Source: Anarhynchus alexandrinus (taxonomy: Eukaryota; Chordata; Aves; Charadriiformes; Charadriidae). From it: a stretch of DNA of 64,000 nucleotides. The stretch is from positions 7,558,073 through 7,622,072 of the forward strand of contig VUYV01000016.1 in the NCBI GenBank assembly GCA_008711295.1, read 5' to 3'. The translations under genes were made by a program, and so were the position numbers. This document shows, in pieces, positions 1 through 12,680 of this stretch (positions are counted from its first letter, which is position 1; every line of letters starts with the position of its first letter). The notes under the pieces are model-generated. The model was not told where the DNA came from. It was given only the letters and a program-made list of their open reading frames with translations, and ran no database searches.

Positions 1-3000
1 ACATCAGGGACTCCAGCAAGGAGAGGCATGTCGAGAATATCTCAACTTCAGGCGAGCCTTCAATTAGAGTTTGCAATCAATTGCAAGATGCATTTCCATA
101 GGGGACCGAGCTTTGCAAGGTCCAGGATCATTACTTTATTCCTATTGCTGAACAGCAGATCTCTGGATGCTTAGGCTTCCCTTGGTGCTTAAGAGGCACA
201 TTGTGTCAAGGAGGGCCTGGGATAGTGTCAGTAAAGGTTAAGCATCACTGCATTGGACCGCATTTTTGTTTTTTAGAAAAACTACCAGTTTCAAGTGGAA
301 TTCAGAGTGTGTGGGTGTGGGGGGGTTGGTTTGTTTTTATCTCTTGCAGCATGAGCAAGGCACTTCAGAAAGGTAGGATTGATTCCCTATGCATTGCTTC
401 AGTAGAGAACAACAAGGCATTTTTATTTAAATCCACGGGTAGAATAAATGTTTAACCTTGTTGGAATTGTAACTACAATGAAGCCAATATCCCATTGCTG
501 TTCAATTCAGTGTATGATGGGAGATTTCACAGTTGACTAGTGCTTTACACTTTGTTTCAAATTACTTTTGCTGTGTTATGTCGCCACCCTAAAAAAACAA
601 CTTGCTTACTATATATGGATAAGTAGAAGATGAAATACTCTGCATTAAGGAGCTCATGTACACTCTGAAACATCTTTCAATTAACGTTTCTCTGTACAGC
701 ACTTGTTTCTGGAATAGCAATTCTGGATATGGTGTAGAGTGTGTTTTTAAGAAGAATGATGTACTTGAGCTCATGAACAGCTGCATATGTGTGTCTAAAG
801 GACTCTGTAATTTACACAAACATTGCATATACGCTCTTACAGGTACATTTTGTAATTGCAAAACTACCCGTGTAAGTATCTCGCACTTGCATTTGCATCG
901 TATATACTTTCTTTTACCATATGAGAATGCTAATTGCCAGGGTAGTGAGATCTTCTCCCTTTCAGTGTTGTATTTTTCTGCTGTTTCCCCTATTATGCTC
1001 AGCTTGAAGCCTTAATGTTCCACATGAGCATTAGAAATACTCTGACAGACGGAAAAGCTCCATCACATAGCACAGTAAACAGCACAGCTCTGAAGCAGTT
1101 TGCTTCCCAGAGAGTCTCTGAGTATTGCTTGCTATATTTTTTTACAAGACTGTTAGAGAACCCATTTATCCATGATGTGGTCTCCCTGCAAGCATACTCC
1201 CTATAAATGCTGGAAAAAGAATGAAACCAAAATCTTGACTTAAATCTACTGACTGCTGCAGAAGAGTTAAATTCTTGCAAATATGCAGCTCTCCTGCAGA
1301 ATCCTGGTATAATACGTCCTGCAGTAAGGTACTCATAGGGAAGCTCTATTCCTCTTCAGCAGCCCAAGTGTAAAAGCATTTTCAGTACAACTTTGATATT
1401 TTTTTAGCATTGGGAGGAAAAAAAAATTAAAACAGCTTGGTAAACTTAAAATCTAGTTTTTCTTTAGTGCAATCCTAAGACCTTGTTAGTGCAAGCCTGT
1501 CTGTCTGCTCACATGAGCTAAATAATTATAGTATATGACTATATCCAGCTGATGCTTTTAAGACCATTATGTGGCAGATATTTTCCTGAAGATATCAGTG
1601 TAGTAGAGTGTGAAGTGAACCATGGTATGCTATCGTGTGTTTCAGAGAAATAGCAATGACATGGTTTTTCTTGCATCTTAGCCACCTTCTTGTAACTGAC
1701 CTCTCTTCGACTGCAGCCATAAGCTGAATCCAGATTTGCAACTCGTACAGAAAAGCGGCTGAGTTGTAGATGAAGGTGGATTGTCGTGCTGATCGTACAA
1801 GAGACCACTGTCACTCAGCACAGCAATGAGCGTGCGCTGGGCATCTTTTCTGACAAGCCAAGGCTGAGCCAGCCCTCTTGTCAAGAGAGCCAGTGCATCT
1901 CGGCCTGTGACTTGTCTTGGTTTTGCTGACTTGTGTGAGGTTTATAACGTGCCCTGGTGCCAGTATTGACTCTGGTGGACTTAGGCAGGGATCTCTGAGT
2001 TACCCAGTGCACTTCTGTGGATGAAGAGGAGCTCTCTGTCATTTCAATACTCTACCTGCTTTGTGTCACTGCATCATAGCAGAGACGTTCGGTTTCTTGC
2101 ATTGGTTGCTAGATGCTTATTTTGGGTTTCTTTATTAACTGTCTTCTACCAGCTGCCTCTTTATCATGTCAGCAATTGAATGCAATTGGCAATCATTCTT
2201 CAGGAACTGTATGTATTTTCCTCTTGCTGCTGATTTTTTTTTCACTCAAGAAAAATGAAAAGGCATGTTCATTGCTTGAGAGGAATTGAGAGATGTAATG
2301 ACTTCTTCAGAAGAATGTTTTGTTTATGCATTTTGAAAATTTCTCATTTTCCCTTGACATTTTTTATGCCTGCTAATTAATTGTTCTAGCATAGTCTATA
2401 AGGGACGCAGTGGATATATGCAGCTTTGTTTCTTGGGGTAACGAGGGTAACAGAAAGGTTACTAGCTTTTCGCAGTACTTAATTCTACTGTCTTTCTGAG
2501 AGTTACTTTTTGAGAGGACAGCAAATAAGGTTTTCTCTGGCTGAATGAGTTCAATAAGGCAAGGTAGGTTATTTAGCAGAAGATTCATGGCTCTTCTGTT
2601 TAGTCTTCAATGCAGCTGATCCAAATGAGGACAGTTCCTTTCCAGGTTGTGAGTGTCCATAAAAATGATCAAGGTAGCAACTTGGCAGCTTTTTTATTGT
2701 ATTGTCACATGACCATAGTTTTTTTTAAAATAATAAAAAAAAAATAAAGCTAAACAATAGCAACCCCTAAGCATGTAGGTAGAATACTACCACCTCTGCT
2801 TCCAAACAGGCGAGATATACCATGGTAATGGGAATCAGCCTAGCACAGGTGATTTCATTTTGACTACTAAAATATATCTTTGACAAGATTATTATATGGG
2901 ATCGGTTGCAAGATTATACTGCTAGTTTCACAACTGAAGGACAAGTGAATGTATTGAGTAACCCCACCTCAGGCATGCTGGGCTGTGCATCTCATTTCTT

Positions 3001-3763
3001 TCCTTTTATTGTCATAAAGTGATAAGGCTGAAGTATTATGATTAGTGTGTTGTCAATAGCTGGCCTTAACCCACATGACCATAATGAAGCTCAGTTATTC
3101 ACATATCTGTTGTGATTCAGAAAGCATTTTTAAGCCCCCATAATAATATTTGGTTTCAGAAAGTATATGGAATAAATGCTTAGGGCCTTTTTTCTTTTTT
3201 TTTTTTTTTAAAGAAACCTGGGAAAAGTCTTTATTTTCCACACAATTTGGTGCTGATGATTCCCACGTAGCAAATACTTGATGCATGGTAGAAAAACCCT
3301 GTCATACTGACTGCAGAGAAGGCTTTTACTACACTTGCACAGTGTCAAAATGTGACTGCTGAACTACTATTTGAAGAGCTTCCTTTACATATTATTAAAC
3401 ATCATTGACAAATGTCTAAACTAAATAAATGCAAGTTATTACATTTTGACAGTCATGTTGATTAAACAATGGGACTTAGACTTCATTTTAGAACATGGGA
3501 ACAGTCTGCAGACTGTTGCACCTTGATATAGGCACAAACATGCCGGTGTAGCTATTCCTCTGAGAAAGTACGAGAAACACATTAGGGTTATTTGTGTTGA
3601 TGTGCATTTTGCTCTTTCCATCATTCAAAATGAAACCATTAAAACTGGCAAATAAGAATATTAAGATTGTGATGAGCCTTTCAGAAACCATAGAGAAGGG
3701 AGCAGTCTTAAATGAGTGAAAACCTGTCTAACATTTAGGCTGTGCTAACAAAAAAAAGAACAA

Positions 3764-3764
3764 N
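3764..3764. other. Ambiguous base (N)
   Basis: Single undetermined base just after an A-rich run (AAAAAAAAGAACAAN). It looks like a base-call gap in a draft assembly. Confidence 0.95.
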
Positions 3765-5099
3765 GAGTTGATTTACAGAAAACATTAGGCATCTCAGTTA
3801 AACTGACAAATTGTAACATTTACCCCTGCAGCTACTGAAGTGATTCTCTGGATTGACATTTGCTTGTTAGTATTATAACCAAACCGATATAATCTGTTAA
3901 CATCATCTTCAGCTGTACCATACTAAAGGTTGATTATTTAGTACATATGTTTTGTTAATGGGCTTTTCATGGGGAGGTGACATTACATGATTGTAAGTTG
4001 GACATTTTTAATAAGATGCAGCATTGGATTGACACAGTAAAAGAAACAGATAAAGCTACCAGCATCTCCATACAATTTGGAAGTCCCTTAAATAGATTTC
4101 TATTAATTTTATCTCACAAAATCCTTGTTGCTCTGTTATTCATTGGAGAACTTCTAGTATATGTTTTTTAGATACTGCACAGACAAATTAGACATACAGT
4201 AATGGACTGTTCAATTCACACAATAGTGTGAATGTTTCTCTGCTAAATCCCTCAAGCACAAAAGGCTGAGCATTTACAGTAGAGTGTCTAACAACAGGGA
4301 ATTCATCATATATTTTCTCTATGTTGATGAAACAGGGGGACTTATGTTCTTACTGGTGGCTTTCTAGGGAATAAATACAAAATATAAGGGGAACTTCAAC
4401 ATGTATCTCTACAGTTACTATCTTTCTTAGTTCTCCTCCACACTCTCCTCTAAAATGGCACATTATTTAATATCAAATATTGTAAAATAATTCTGCCAGA
4501 TCTTATCATGCCTTCTCTGGAAAATTATGGCCATGATGACTGCAAGGACTTGCACAGTGTACAGCTTGTTTCAGCAGCCATTTCTCAGGTTAGTGTTACA
4601 GTTTCCAGGAATAAGGTGGTAAAGTCCTGGAAAGAGGTGCAGAGGCTCATAAGTTTGAAGACCTTTAAAAGCTTTCGTAGGCTGTCACCGTGGGTAGTAT
4701 CCATGGAAGGACATACCAAAAGCAGTAGAGTTCAGATAAGGTATATTTTATGTGATAGAAATAGGATGTGTTTTTTGTAGTGGGAGTACGAAGGCATAGT
4801 CATTCATTTTAGGGAGTGAATGTAGTGGTATATACATCTATTAACAACACGAAAGAGGAGGAGAGGAGATTTCTCAGTTTGGCTGTAGCCAGACTGATGG
4901 TGGTACCCAAATCCATGTTAAAGCTGGCACTGACTTTTCTAAAGGCATATACAAAGGCAGCTGTCCTGTCTAGAGTGTTACTTTAGCTGTGAGGCAACTG
5001 GGCAAAGACATTGAGAGCTTTCATAAGTTTCCAAGCAAATTCCAAAGATTATGGAGTAACAAGTGTTTCTGGAGACACAGCTGCAATACAGCCTTTTCC

Positions 5100-5900
5100 C
5101 CTATGGCCAGAGGGACAGGCACATGGAGATGGTCAACACTGACATACTTTCCAGAGTTGACAGTGTTGAACGACGAGAGGAAAGCTCAGCCGTGGCCGTG
5201 CATGCACATCTTCACCCACCATATCTTTCAAACCCTGCAGGACTTTCTGCAGACCCTTGTTCCTACTGACTTACCAGGCTTGCACCCACTGTGGCATCAG
5301 CTGTAATGAATTAAACTACTTTAAAGGAAGGCTCCTGAACTGAGAGGGGCACAAGAGATGGTGGCTGCTTGCTTCGGGGATTTGCTGTACTTGAAGGGGT
5401 GGGAGTGGACCCTGGTAATAGATGGTGAGATGTGATTAGCAGGCACTGCAAAATGCGGAGGGCTGCAGTAAAATTCCCACTTTCCGAAGCAGCTCTTCAG
5501 GAACCAAAGAGCCTGCACTGGTTTCGTGGTGTAGCAAGACTTGTTGCCAAAATTTTGGCTTTGCCACTGGAGGACGTAGGAAGCCCAGCCCAAGTTAGAG
5601 GGGGGGTGTGGGGGTGTAGGTACACAATTCACCCCATACCTATCCATGACGTACAACCTGCCAACCCTCCCTTTTTCTCCAGCCAGATAAACTCAGTGAA
5701 GTCCTGCAGAGGCGCCACTTGCCTGTACCTTATGGCTAATGCTTCTTTGCCTTTTTGTGCCCTTGTCCTTTTCAGTATTCTGGAGGAGCACTCACTGCAG
5801 TAACACGGGCCAGTGTCACTCTTATTACTTTACCTGTTTTATCTTTTGTGAAATTGAGCCTTTAGCCAGAATTGCCTGAGCTGCTGCTCCAGCAGTCGGT
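5100..5900. other. GC-richer intronic stretch, origin unknown
   Basis: Base composition rises compared with both sides, and reading frames of 105, 111 and 123 codons overlap on both strands, as expected where AT-rich stop codons are rarer. A G-rich run lies at 5595-5622. No transposon family, exon or promoter is recognised. Confidence 0.3.
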
Positions 5901-7855
5901 TAACTGTGAGGCTCCTTGAGCTCATTTCTCTCAAGTAATTTGATTCCCACGTGCTCACTGAGATTGCTTTTTTGCTGAAAGGAAAGTGGAGAAAGGGGGA
6001 TGGGTGTATGTATGAGAGCAGACCAGAAATGTTATGGCAGACAAATGTAGCTTAGAGATAAAAACAACACAAAAACGTGTTTAAAAAGATCCCATCTCAC
6101 TTTATCTCCCTTTAACCCAGTCCTATAAAACAAAATGTTTTTCTGTTAGAGAATCAGAGACACAGTCTTTTGTGCTGGTGCAGGGTATGGAACAGGAGGC
6201 TAATTCCATCCTGCTTCTGCATAAAGCCAATAAGGTAATCCTTTCATTAAAATTACCAGAAATGTGTGTAAAATATTAATTAGATTCTTTTTTTTTTTGG
6301 TAACTGGTCATAAAAGGCTTCTATGGATTTCAAAATACTTTCTGAAATCATACACAGAATTCAAGGCTCTTCATTTTGGTTCCTGAACTATTTCTTTTAC
6401 ATTGTAGTTAGGAGTAATGGAACACTAGTTTTCTAGATAAGCTTCTATTTAAGATTGGTTAGTATGGCAGCAGTTTTCTAAATAATGTACAATTTATGGA
6501 GAGATTTATGATTCTATAAAATTGCCAGTGCTTTATCACAGTTTTGGGCAAATACCCTGCTGCAAGGGAGTGAAAAACAAGTCTGAAAAGTTAATCTTGC
6601 TGGAGAGAGAATTGTTCTGAAAATAAACCATTCAGTGTGTAAACAATGGTGTATCAGTTGTCTGAAATGCGCGTTTCTCCCTCTGCATGGCATTCATTGT
6701 ATTTCCAGGCAGATATACCACACTCAGGGTACAGAATTTCTATGTTACAAAGTCCTGGTTTGTTAGAGAGGATATTACTAATTTGAGCAGACGGTCTGCT
6801 TAGAGGTCTGTTATTTTATATGATGAAAGTGAGGCTATTGGAAGTCCCTGCTTTGGGTTTTGTTCGTGTTCATTAGTTTCTGTCATAAGACATATGCCTT
6901 GATGATATCAGCAGCATTATTAAATGTCATAAGAATATATTTTCCCAGCAGCGGTGGAAATATCCACAGTAACACTTGTAGGATCTTAGCTAATTTTCCA
7001 TCTTGGACCTGGAAAAAAAGTTTTTAAAAAAATCTGAAGATACACTTTGCTGAGAAATGTGTGCAAAGGAAGCACGTGCTAAATGTTTGCATTACCCAGA
7101 CATTGACTATTTTATTTGTTACTCATGCTGGATAGTTGTCATCTATCACTGCAAAACATCCAGCAATGTGCGTACTAAAATCCTTGTAGAGTCCAGTTAC
7201 CGGCAGTAATGTTTTGGGATGTGACTCAAAGAGGGTAGAGGGATTTTGTTCTTTTTTCTTTTCTTTCTTTTTTTTTTTTAATCTAGCAGTGCACAAGTTC
7301 TGAGTAAGGGTTAAAGATGATACGAGTTTGGAGGATAATGTGCTAGGTCAAAAAGCTGGACACATCTACTAATTTCTGCAGTGTCTGCATTTCAGTTTAT
7401 GGTGTGATGGTGGTGTATGATGTAAAAAAGCTATATGTACGCAGCTGTATGCCAAATTTCATGACTGTTTCTGTCTAGCCCTGTTGCTTGCTTGTACACT
7501 GTGCCTGCAGCTCCACCTCTTCAAAGACTTCTATTAATCTAACCTACTGAGAGCTATTCATACAGCTTATGGGTTTTTATTTTTAAATCCTCACAAAAAT
7601 GATTTGCTGCCCTCAAGTTAGGAATTTAAAGGAAAATTAAATTAAGGCTGGCTAAGTAATGAAAGCATCCTTAGACTTGATAGATAGAGACCATCAAAGC
7701 AAGAAGTCTGTATCCCTGGAAAGATTTCTGATATTGTTTAGTGCTGGGGGGAGTTACTGTTGCTAGTATATCATGCAGCATCAGGCCTTAAATTCATGTG
7801 CTTCTGCTTCGTGAATTCTTTAATTTCCAAAGTTGTTTGTTACATCGTACATGAC

Positions 7856-8026
7856 AGAACAGTGGAACAGGCTGCCCAGAGAGGTTGTGGAGTTTCCCAC
7901 ACTGGAGACATTCAAAACCCATCTGGATGCATTCCTATCCAACCTGCTGTAGGTGAACCTGCTTTGGCAGGGTGGTTGGAACCGATGATCTCTAGAGGTC
8001 CCTTCCCACCCCTAACATTCTGTGAT
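7856..8026 (+). mobile_element. CR1 LINE, 5'-truncated 3' end
   Basis: Starts abruptly near GTGGAACAGGCTGCCCAGAG and runs through the typical avian CR1 3' region, including GGTTGTGGAGT, the TTGGAACCGATGATCTCTAGAGG-like block and CCCTTCCCACCCCTAACATTCTGTGAT, which is close to the family's terminal ATTCTGTG repeat. Known: CR1 is the main non-LTR retrotransposon of birds and inserts as short 3' fragments without a poly(A) tail. The copy looks fairly intact, so it is younger than the fragment at 47530-48715. A short frame through it (7760-8044) is not a gene. Confidence 0.95.
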
Positions 8027-8442
8027 AAATTAAGAGATTTCTAACTCAAAAATTTCTATCATTATAAGGCCTATGGCATTGGAGTCATAGTGTTGTGTAG
8101 TTTTACTGATGGATTAAAGAAAGCAAGCCTTAAGAAAGCCCTTATGCCTTAAGAAATGTCTGAATTTTTCTTGCATGCCATGAAATGTAAGCCTAGTATT
8201 TGTTACTGTGATATATGTGTTATATTGTTGCCTGCCTGGTATGACACATGTAGAGCTCGCTATTGTTTCTACTTCTCTTGAGCTGTGGAGCTTTCCTAAC
8301 TAGAGTTTAAAAAAAATAATCCAATGAAACATCACTGGCCCTATTTTCAATTTGTTTAGCTGTGAAAAAAAGTAATTGATGCTACCTAAAACCTTTATAC
8401 AAATCTGTGAAGGGAGTTTACCAACTGTAATCCCAACATAGT

Positions 8443-8573
8443 AAAAAAAACCAAAAAAAACCCCCAAAACCCAACAAAAACAACAAAAAACAAACAAACA
8501 AAAAAAAACACAAAAAAAGCAAACCCCAAACAAAAACAAACCCAAACAAAAGGGGGGGGATGGCAGGGGGGGG
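8443..8573 (+). repeat. A/C-rich low-complexity tract followed by two G8 runs
   Basis: 8443-8551 consists almost only of A with short C runs. G8 follows at 8552-8559 and again at 8566-8573. Such tracts recur in this window on both strands. This one ends 85 bp before the coding exon. Frames on the minus strand through it (81 and 90 codons, Phe- and Val-rich) are artefacts of the composition. Confidence 0.9.
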
Positions 8574-8619
8574 AGGAATAGGGAAATATCCAGATTTTTG
8601 TTTTCTTATATGTGTAGAA

Positions 8620-8658
8620 AAATGTGTGCCTTTTATCTCTCATTTCTTCTGTCTTTAG
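8620..8658 (+). promoter_or_regulatory. MACROD2: Splice acceptor of the MACROD2 exon
   Basis: A run rich in T and C (8635-8656) leads into TAG at 8656-8658. It is the nearest AG upstream of the exon and keeps the macro-domain frame. The region just before it (8443-8573) is A/C-rich with G runs, so the usable pyrimidine tract is short. Confidence 0.85.
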
Positions 8659-8732
8659 GTTTTCCAAATGAGCCTGCTGCTGTCATTGCCCTTAACACTA
8701 TTAAGGAATGGTTGAGCAAGAATCATAATGAG
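8659..8732 (+). CDS. MACROD2: Internal coding exon of MACROD2 (macro domain, mono-ADP-ribosyl hydrolase)
   Basis: Seen: a pyrimidine-rich acceptor ending in TTTAG at 8658, 74 bases open in one frame, then a GTATGG donor at 8733. The first two bases finish a split codon (GT, so Gly if the previous exon ends in G). The next 24 codons begin FPNEPAAVIALNTIKEW and end in NHNE, leaving a phase-0 downstream junction. Known: MACROD2 removes ADP-ribose from acidic residues of modified proteins, and the human macro domain has, as I recall it, an almost identical segment just after the STGIYG ligand-binding loop. MACROD1 differs here (YPCEAAAE-type), so the paralogue call is firm. Inferred: the exon covers the end of that loop and the following helix, and the rest of the gene lies outside the window. 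Differences from the recalled human peptide are conservative (Ser for Ala after EWL, Asn for His near the end). The donor is somewhat weak beyond GTA. Confidence 0.93.
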
Positions 8733-8738
8733 GTATGG
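8733..8738 (+). promoter_or_regulatory. MACROD2: Splice donor of the MACROD2 exon
   Basis: GAG followed by GTATGG. The exon-side AG and intronic GTA fit the donor consensus, while positions +4 to +6 do not fit well. The cut falls after a complete Glu codon, giving a phase-0 intron, consistent with a next exon starting on a whole Val codon in the human protein as recalled. Confidence 0.85.
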
Positions 8739-11700
8739 AACAAAACATAAATTTCCCAAATTTCTGTTTAAGATTATGGCCCTTGATTCCAAAACTGTGA
8801 AAAGAGTAAACATAGGCTTGAGCCTTGAAGTCTTCTATTATTTATTATTTAGTCTAAGACCAATGAAATCGGGTCAGGACAATATAGCTGGGGGAAGATT
8901 GTTATATTTAAAAGCTATGCTGGAGTTGAAGGGAAACACCTTTGTTTGAAACCGTACTGTGCATTTCCTGTGCATTTTAATCTTTCCTGGCAAAGTAAAA
9001 GACTATTCTCTTCTTAAGCTGTTTCTGAGCGTCAGAGTTTTTGTGTAATAATGAGGAGATTCTTGGAAAGGAAATGTGTATAACAGTTGTCAGTGGAAAC
9101 AGCCATGAAAGGTCAGTGGTGTTCTAGGGGTCACTTTACAGTAAAGAACTGTATGATAGTATTTTCTGTGTTTGTTAATTTTTGGTTTGCTTACAGTTAA
9201 GTGTTCATTTTCCCTGAAACACTCACTAAATATGTGATACAACTGTGAATTTTTAACAGGACTGGTAGTCTTCCAGTGGCAACATGATGGTGATTATTTT
9301 TACAAGACAAAAAAAAAAAGCTTTCAACAGAATGATCTCTGTACCCCCCCCCTTTCTAGTTTTTGTCTTTCTCTGGTTTGAGTTCTTAGTGGGCTGATAG
9401 TTCCTAGTGTTGAATTGGAGAAATGCAACAAAGAAGTGACAGAACAGATAAAATAATCATGATGTCTTAAACTGAAGATATGCCTGTTTCCTCATGATGA
9501 CAGCCAGCAGATTTCAGACAGCTAGAGTTGTTTAGTATTTTTGCCTGAAAATACTTAAAGCATCCAGTGGAGAAGCACTGAATACAGGGACATAATTAGT
9601 AGTATTTTTCCTCTAGCAATATATTCAGGGGGTCTTTTTGTCAAGAGAATGTGATATGTGAGAGTATGAATTCAGCTGTTTTATGTGGCTTGTTTTGTTT
9701 TTTACCAACTTGGAATTGAAAGGAAATGCTATGTTGAGCTTTGAGTGGTAAATTGAAGTTTTCAAACCTGATTTCCGAAAGGCACACTAAGGAGTGTGTA
9801 TGTATTTGGACACTGGTTCTTTGTAGCACTGAGCTCTTGGTAGCTTCCCGTGACTTAGCAATCTGAGCAGTGAAGCAGGAGTTCTGGATGGACAGTCTTT
9901 GTTAACGCTGTGGGTGCCTAGCTGTCGTCTTATCAGCCTAGCTCTAGGCTTATATTTTTGGGAGTCTGGTCTGTTAGTATGTAATTTTAACCCTTAAGTG
10001 TAAGGCTAGAACCTCTATGTTTGCGCTGCTTTGCCATCTTACAATTTCTTAATAGCATTTTTACCACATAAAAATAAATAATAAAAATAATTTTAAAAAT
10101 AGGCTAAAAATCTTTTTTGGCTCCAAAAGTAAGCTGTTCTCCCTCAAAATCTGGGTATGTATTGTATATACATCCCTTAATTACTTTTAGTGGTATTACA
10201 AGAATCCTGACTTCATTTGGTAGACTGCGTATCAAAAGTGTAAAAGTTTTCTCAGTGAAAACTATTTTGTGAAGTATTTTGCTCTATCGTTCAGCCATTG
10301 CTTCTCAGTTTTAAGACAACTTTCACTTAGAGTACGCTTTGCGTTTTCCATTTTTTTTCCTGCTTTTTCTGCTTCTGGCCTGGAAATTCCCATATGCCCT
10401 GCATGTCACCTTTCCCTCTTTCTGTTAGTGTGTTGCTTCCACATTTTTCTGGTTTCCCCCTTAGACTTCGAGGCCTTTACCTTGTTATTGGAAAGCTGCA
10501 GGTGTGTTTTGGAGGACGACTTAAAGTTCACAGCAGATAGTTATTGAAGTGATGGTGTTTGCCATGTATGTTCATAACGCTTATCTGAGGTATAATAATT
10601 TTTTACGTATTTTGACCTGAGTTTGCAAAATACCACTGTATTATATGGTCCACACAGATTAGTGTAAACTATTAACACTGAATATGCACAATTACTCCCT
10701 TCTCACTCTGTAACGTATTCCCTTCTAATTCTTGGCTGTCTTGGCCAATGTCATGTCTTGTTTCCCACAAACTCCAATTTAATCTAAATTCTTTTCAAAT
10801 AAGAAGCAGTAGTTTATCATGCTTGAACAATGAAAGGATCCCAGGCTGTCTTGACTACAAAACAATTGTTAGAAATTATCCTACTGAGCTTACATTACAG
10901 CTGTTTTCTGAATGTGGACTAGTATAGCTAATAGGTTTTTGCATTAAATGTTTCCTAACACCCTGAATCCCAAGCTCACAAAGTTGAGATCTCATGCTGT
11001 TTGATGCACTTGAAGATGTACATGTGATGCATATCCATGAATATGACAATTCAGAGCTAATCCCCAAGAGCTTTTTTTAATTTTTGAAGGGAGTGGAGTA
11101 CTAGATTTCAGTCAAGATATGTTTTGAGCATCCAGTTATCCATAGCTTTGTACTTTCTTGTACAAAGCTTTCCCTCTTCGTAATGTTTTTCTGCAATCTA
11201 CTGGCTTGAATTTTAGACTATGGCATACTGGTGTGCTTTACAGGTGTTAAATAAAAAAAAGCAAAATAAAAATACTTAAGTCTATTGAAGGCAGCAGTAA
11301 ATTAGGCAGTGAAAAGGATGTTTGAGAAGCATACAGTTGTTGGGTTGATGTTGTTTAATGCATAAAGCAAGGTGAGCATAGTTCATCTGGTTTGTATGAA
11401 CTGACATAGCTCTGTGCCAGGTGTCAATCTAATCCATTTTATATTGTGTGCACTTACTCCCTTGGATTAGATTTTGGGCTTTGGGTAGTAATATTATATG
11501 TCGCTTAAACTTTTCCCAAAAGTAGCTCATCATACAGCAATGGAAATGAAAGGGACTTTCTGTCTCAACAATATAGTCTCCTCTTACTGCAGATAACCAT
11601 ATGATATAGTCCTTTCTATAAACTTCTGTCGTAAAGATAGAGCTGCTCCCACTACACCCACGGGGTATTTAAATTCACATGTTCTACTCTGGGAGCAAAA

Positions 11701-12509
11701 CCTCTAATGACTTGCCACAAGGCCAGCTTTTCAGAGCACTGCCCGTGTTTCACTCCTGTTATCACTAACCAGAACCACTCCCCTGACACTGGCTGCGCTG
11801 TCAAAATGAGTCAGTGTGTCCTGCTAACAGTCTCTTCTGAACAAAGAGGCCTCCTGCGCTTGGCTCTGCCAGAGTTAAATGAATCAAAGGCAGCTTCTTC
11901 CCTTCATTCCTCCTTGTGCAATCTGCCTCGCCTTTGAGAAGGTTCTGCTCCTTTAGTCCCAAAGATGTTTGGCAGCTAGTTATGGTAATATTTGGTACTG
12001 GCTGTCCTATGATCTCAAGCTCTGAGTGTAGAATGTGAATTGATTGAATGAATTCAAGAAGTTTTAGTGCAAGATAGAGACCAAAATGATAGCCTGCTCA
12101 CTAGGAAATTTGCCTACATAACGATACACTCTGCAAAACCAGATATGTGAATAAGATGGAAACCTAACAAATTTGTGAGTCTTTTGTTGTGCTCTACAGC
12201 AGCAGTGTCTTATCTGCCTTCCTGCATCCCAGGAAACTGTGACAAATTTGTGAAAGATAAGGCAATGTTGTTGTTTTCTCGTCTCTACCTTCCTGTAGTA
12301 CTTCTCCCCTTTGATGCTATAATGAAGATTTTATCCACACTGATATTAATTCAAAATATAAATAAATCAGTGGCTATATTCCGTAGTCAGCCTGGGGGCC
12401 TGAAAATATAACCTAGATGACTCAGTTCTTGCAAACTGTTAGAGTCCTATGAAGTTCTCTGTCATAGTATTTACAAGAAAAGTGATTTGCATTTAATAAA
12501 AGGTTTTCT

Positions 12510-12680
12510 TATCCAAGTCCATTGTTGTGCTTGACCCCTCAGGTGTTTGCATAAAAACTTATTAGCATGCTTAACTCCGATGTCGCTCAGATGAATGTCT
12601 CATTACCATGCAAATGGAGTTAGCTCCTTTCTGAGGTTAATTGTTACAAAGCAACACAGAGAGGAATCTATTGTAATTTA
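12510..12680. promoter_or_regulatory. Candidate regulatory element with octamer motifs
   Basis: A consensus POU octamer ATGCAAAT lies at 12608-12615, and a near-octamer TTTGCATA (reverse strand TATGCAAA) at 12546-12553. The surrounding sequence is balanced in composition, free of repeats and rich in homeodomain-like TTA/TAAT words. Function is inferred only. Octamers also occur by chance, and conservation could not be tested. Confidence 0.25.

Larger units (their letters stand above)
1..8658 (+). other. MACROD2: Upstream MACROD2 intron (3' part, phase 1)
   Basis: No other exon was recognised. Most of it is AT-rich unique-looking sequence with short homopolymers (T/A runs at 2719-2748, T15 at 3195-3209, a pyrimidine run at 7248-7279). 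G-rich spots lie at about 309-330 and 5595-5622. A CR1 3' end sits at 7856-8026. Reading frames up to 123 codons occur but lack splice context, family resemblance or codon structure and are taken as chance. The intron extends beyond the left edge. Confidence 0.85.

Noticed and set aside
5432..5803. 123-codon open frame on the + strand
   Set aside because: Lies in a GC-richer patch with equal-length frames on the other strand, has no family resemblance, and is unspliced sequence inside an intron.
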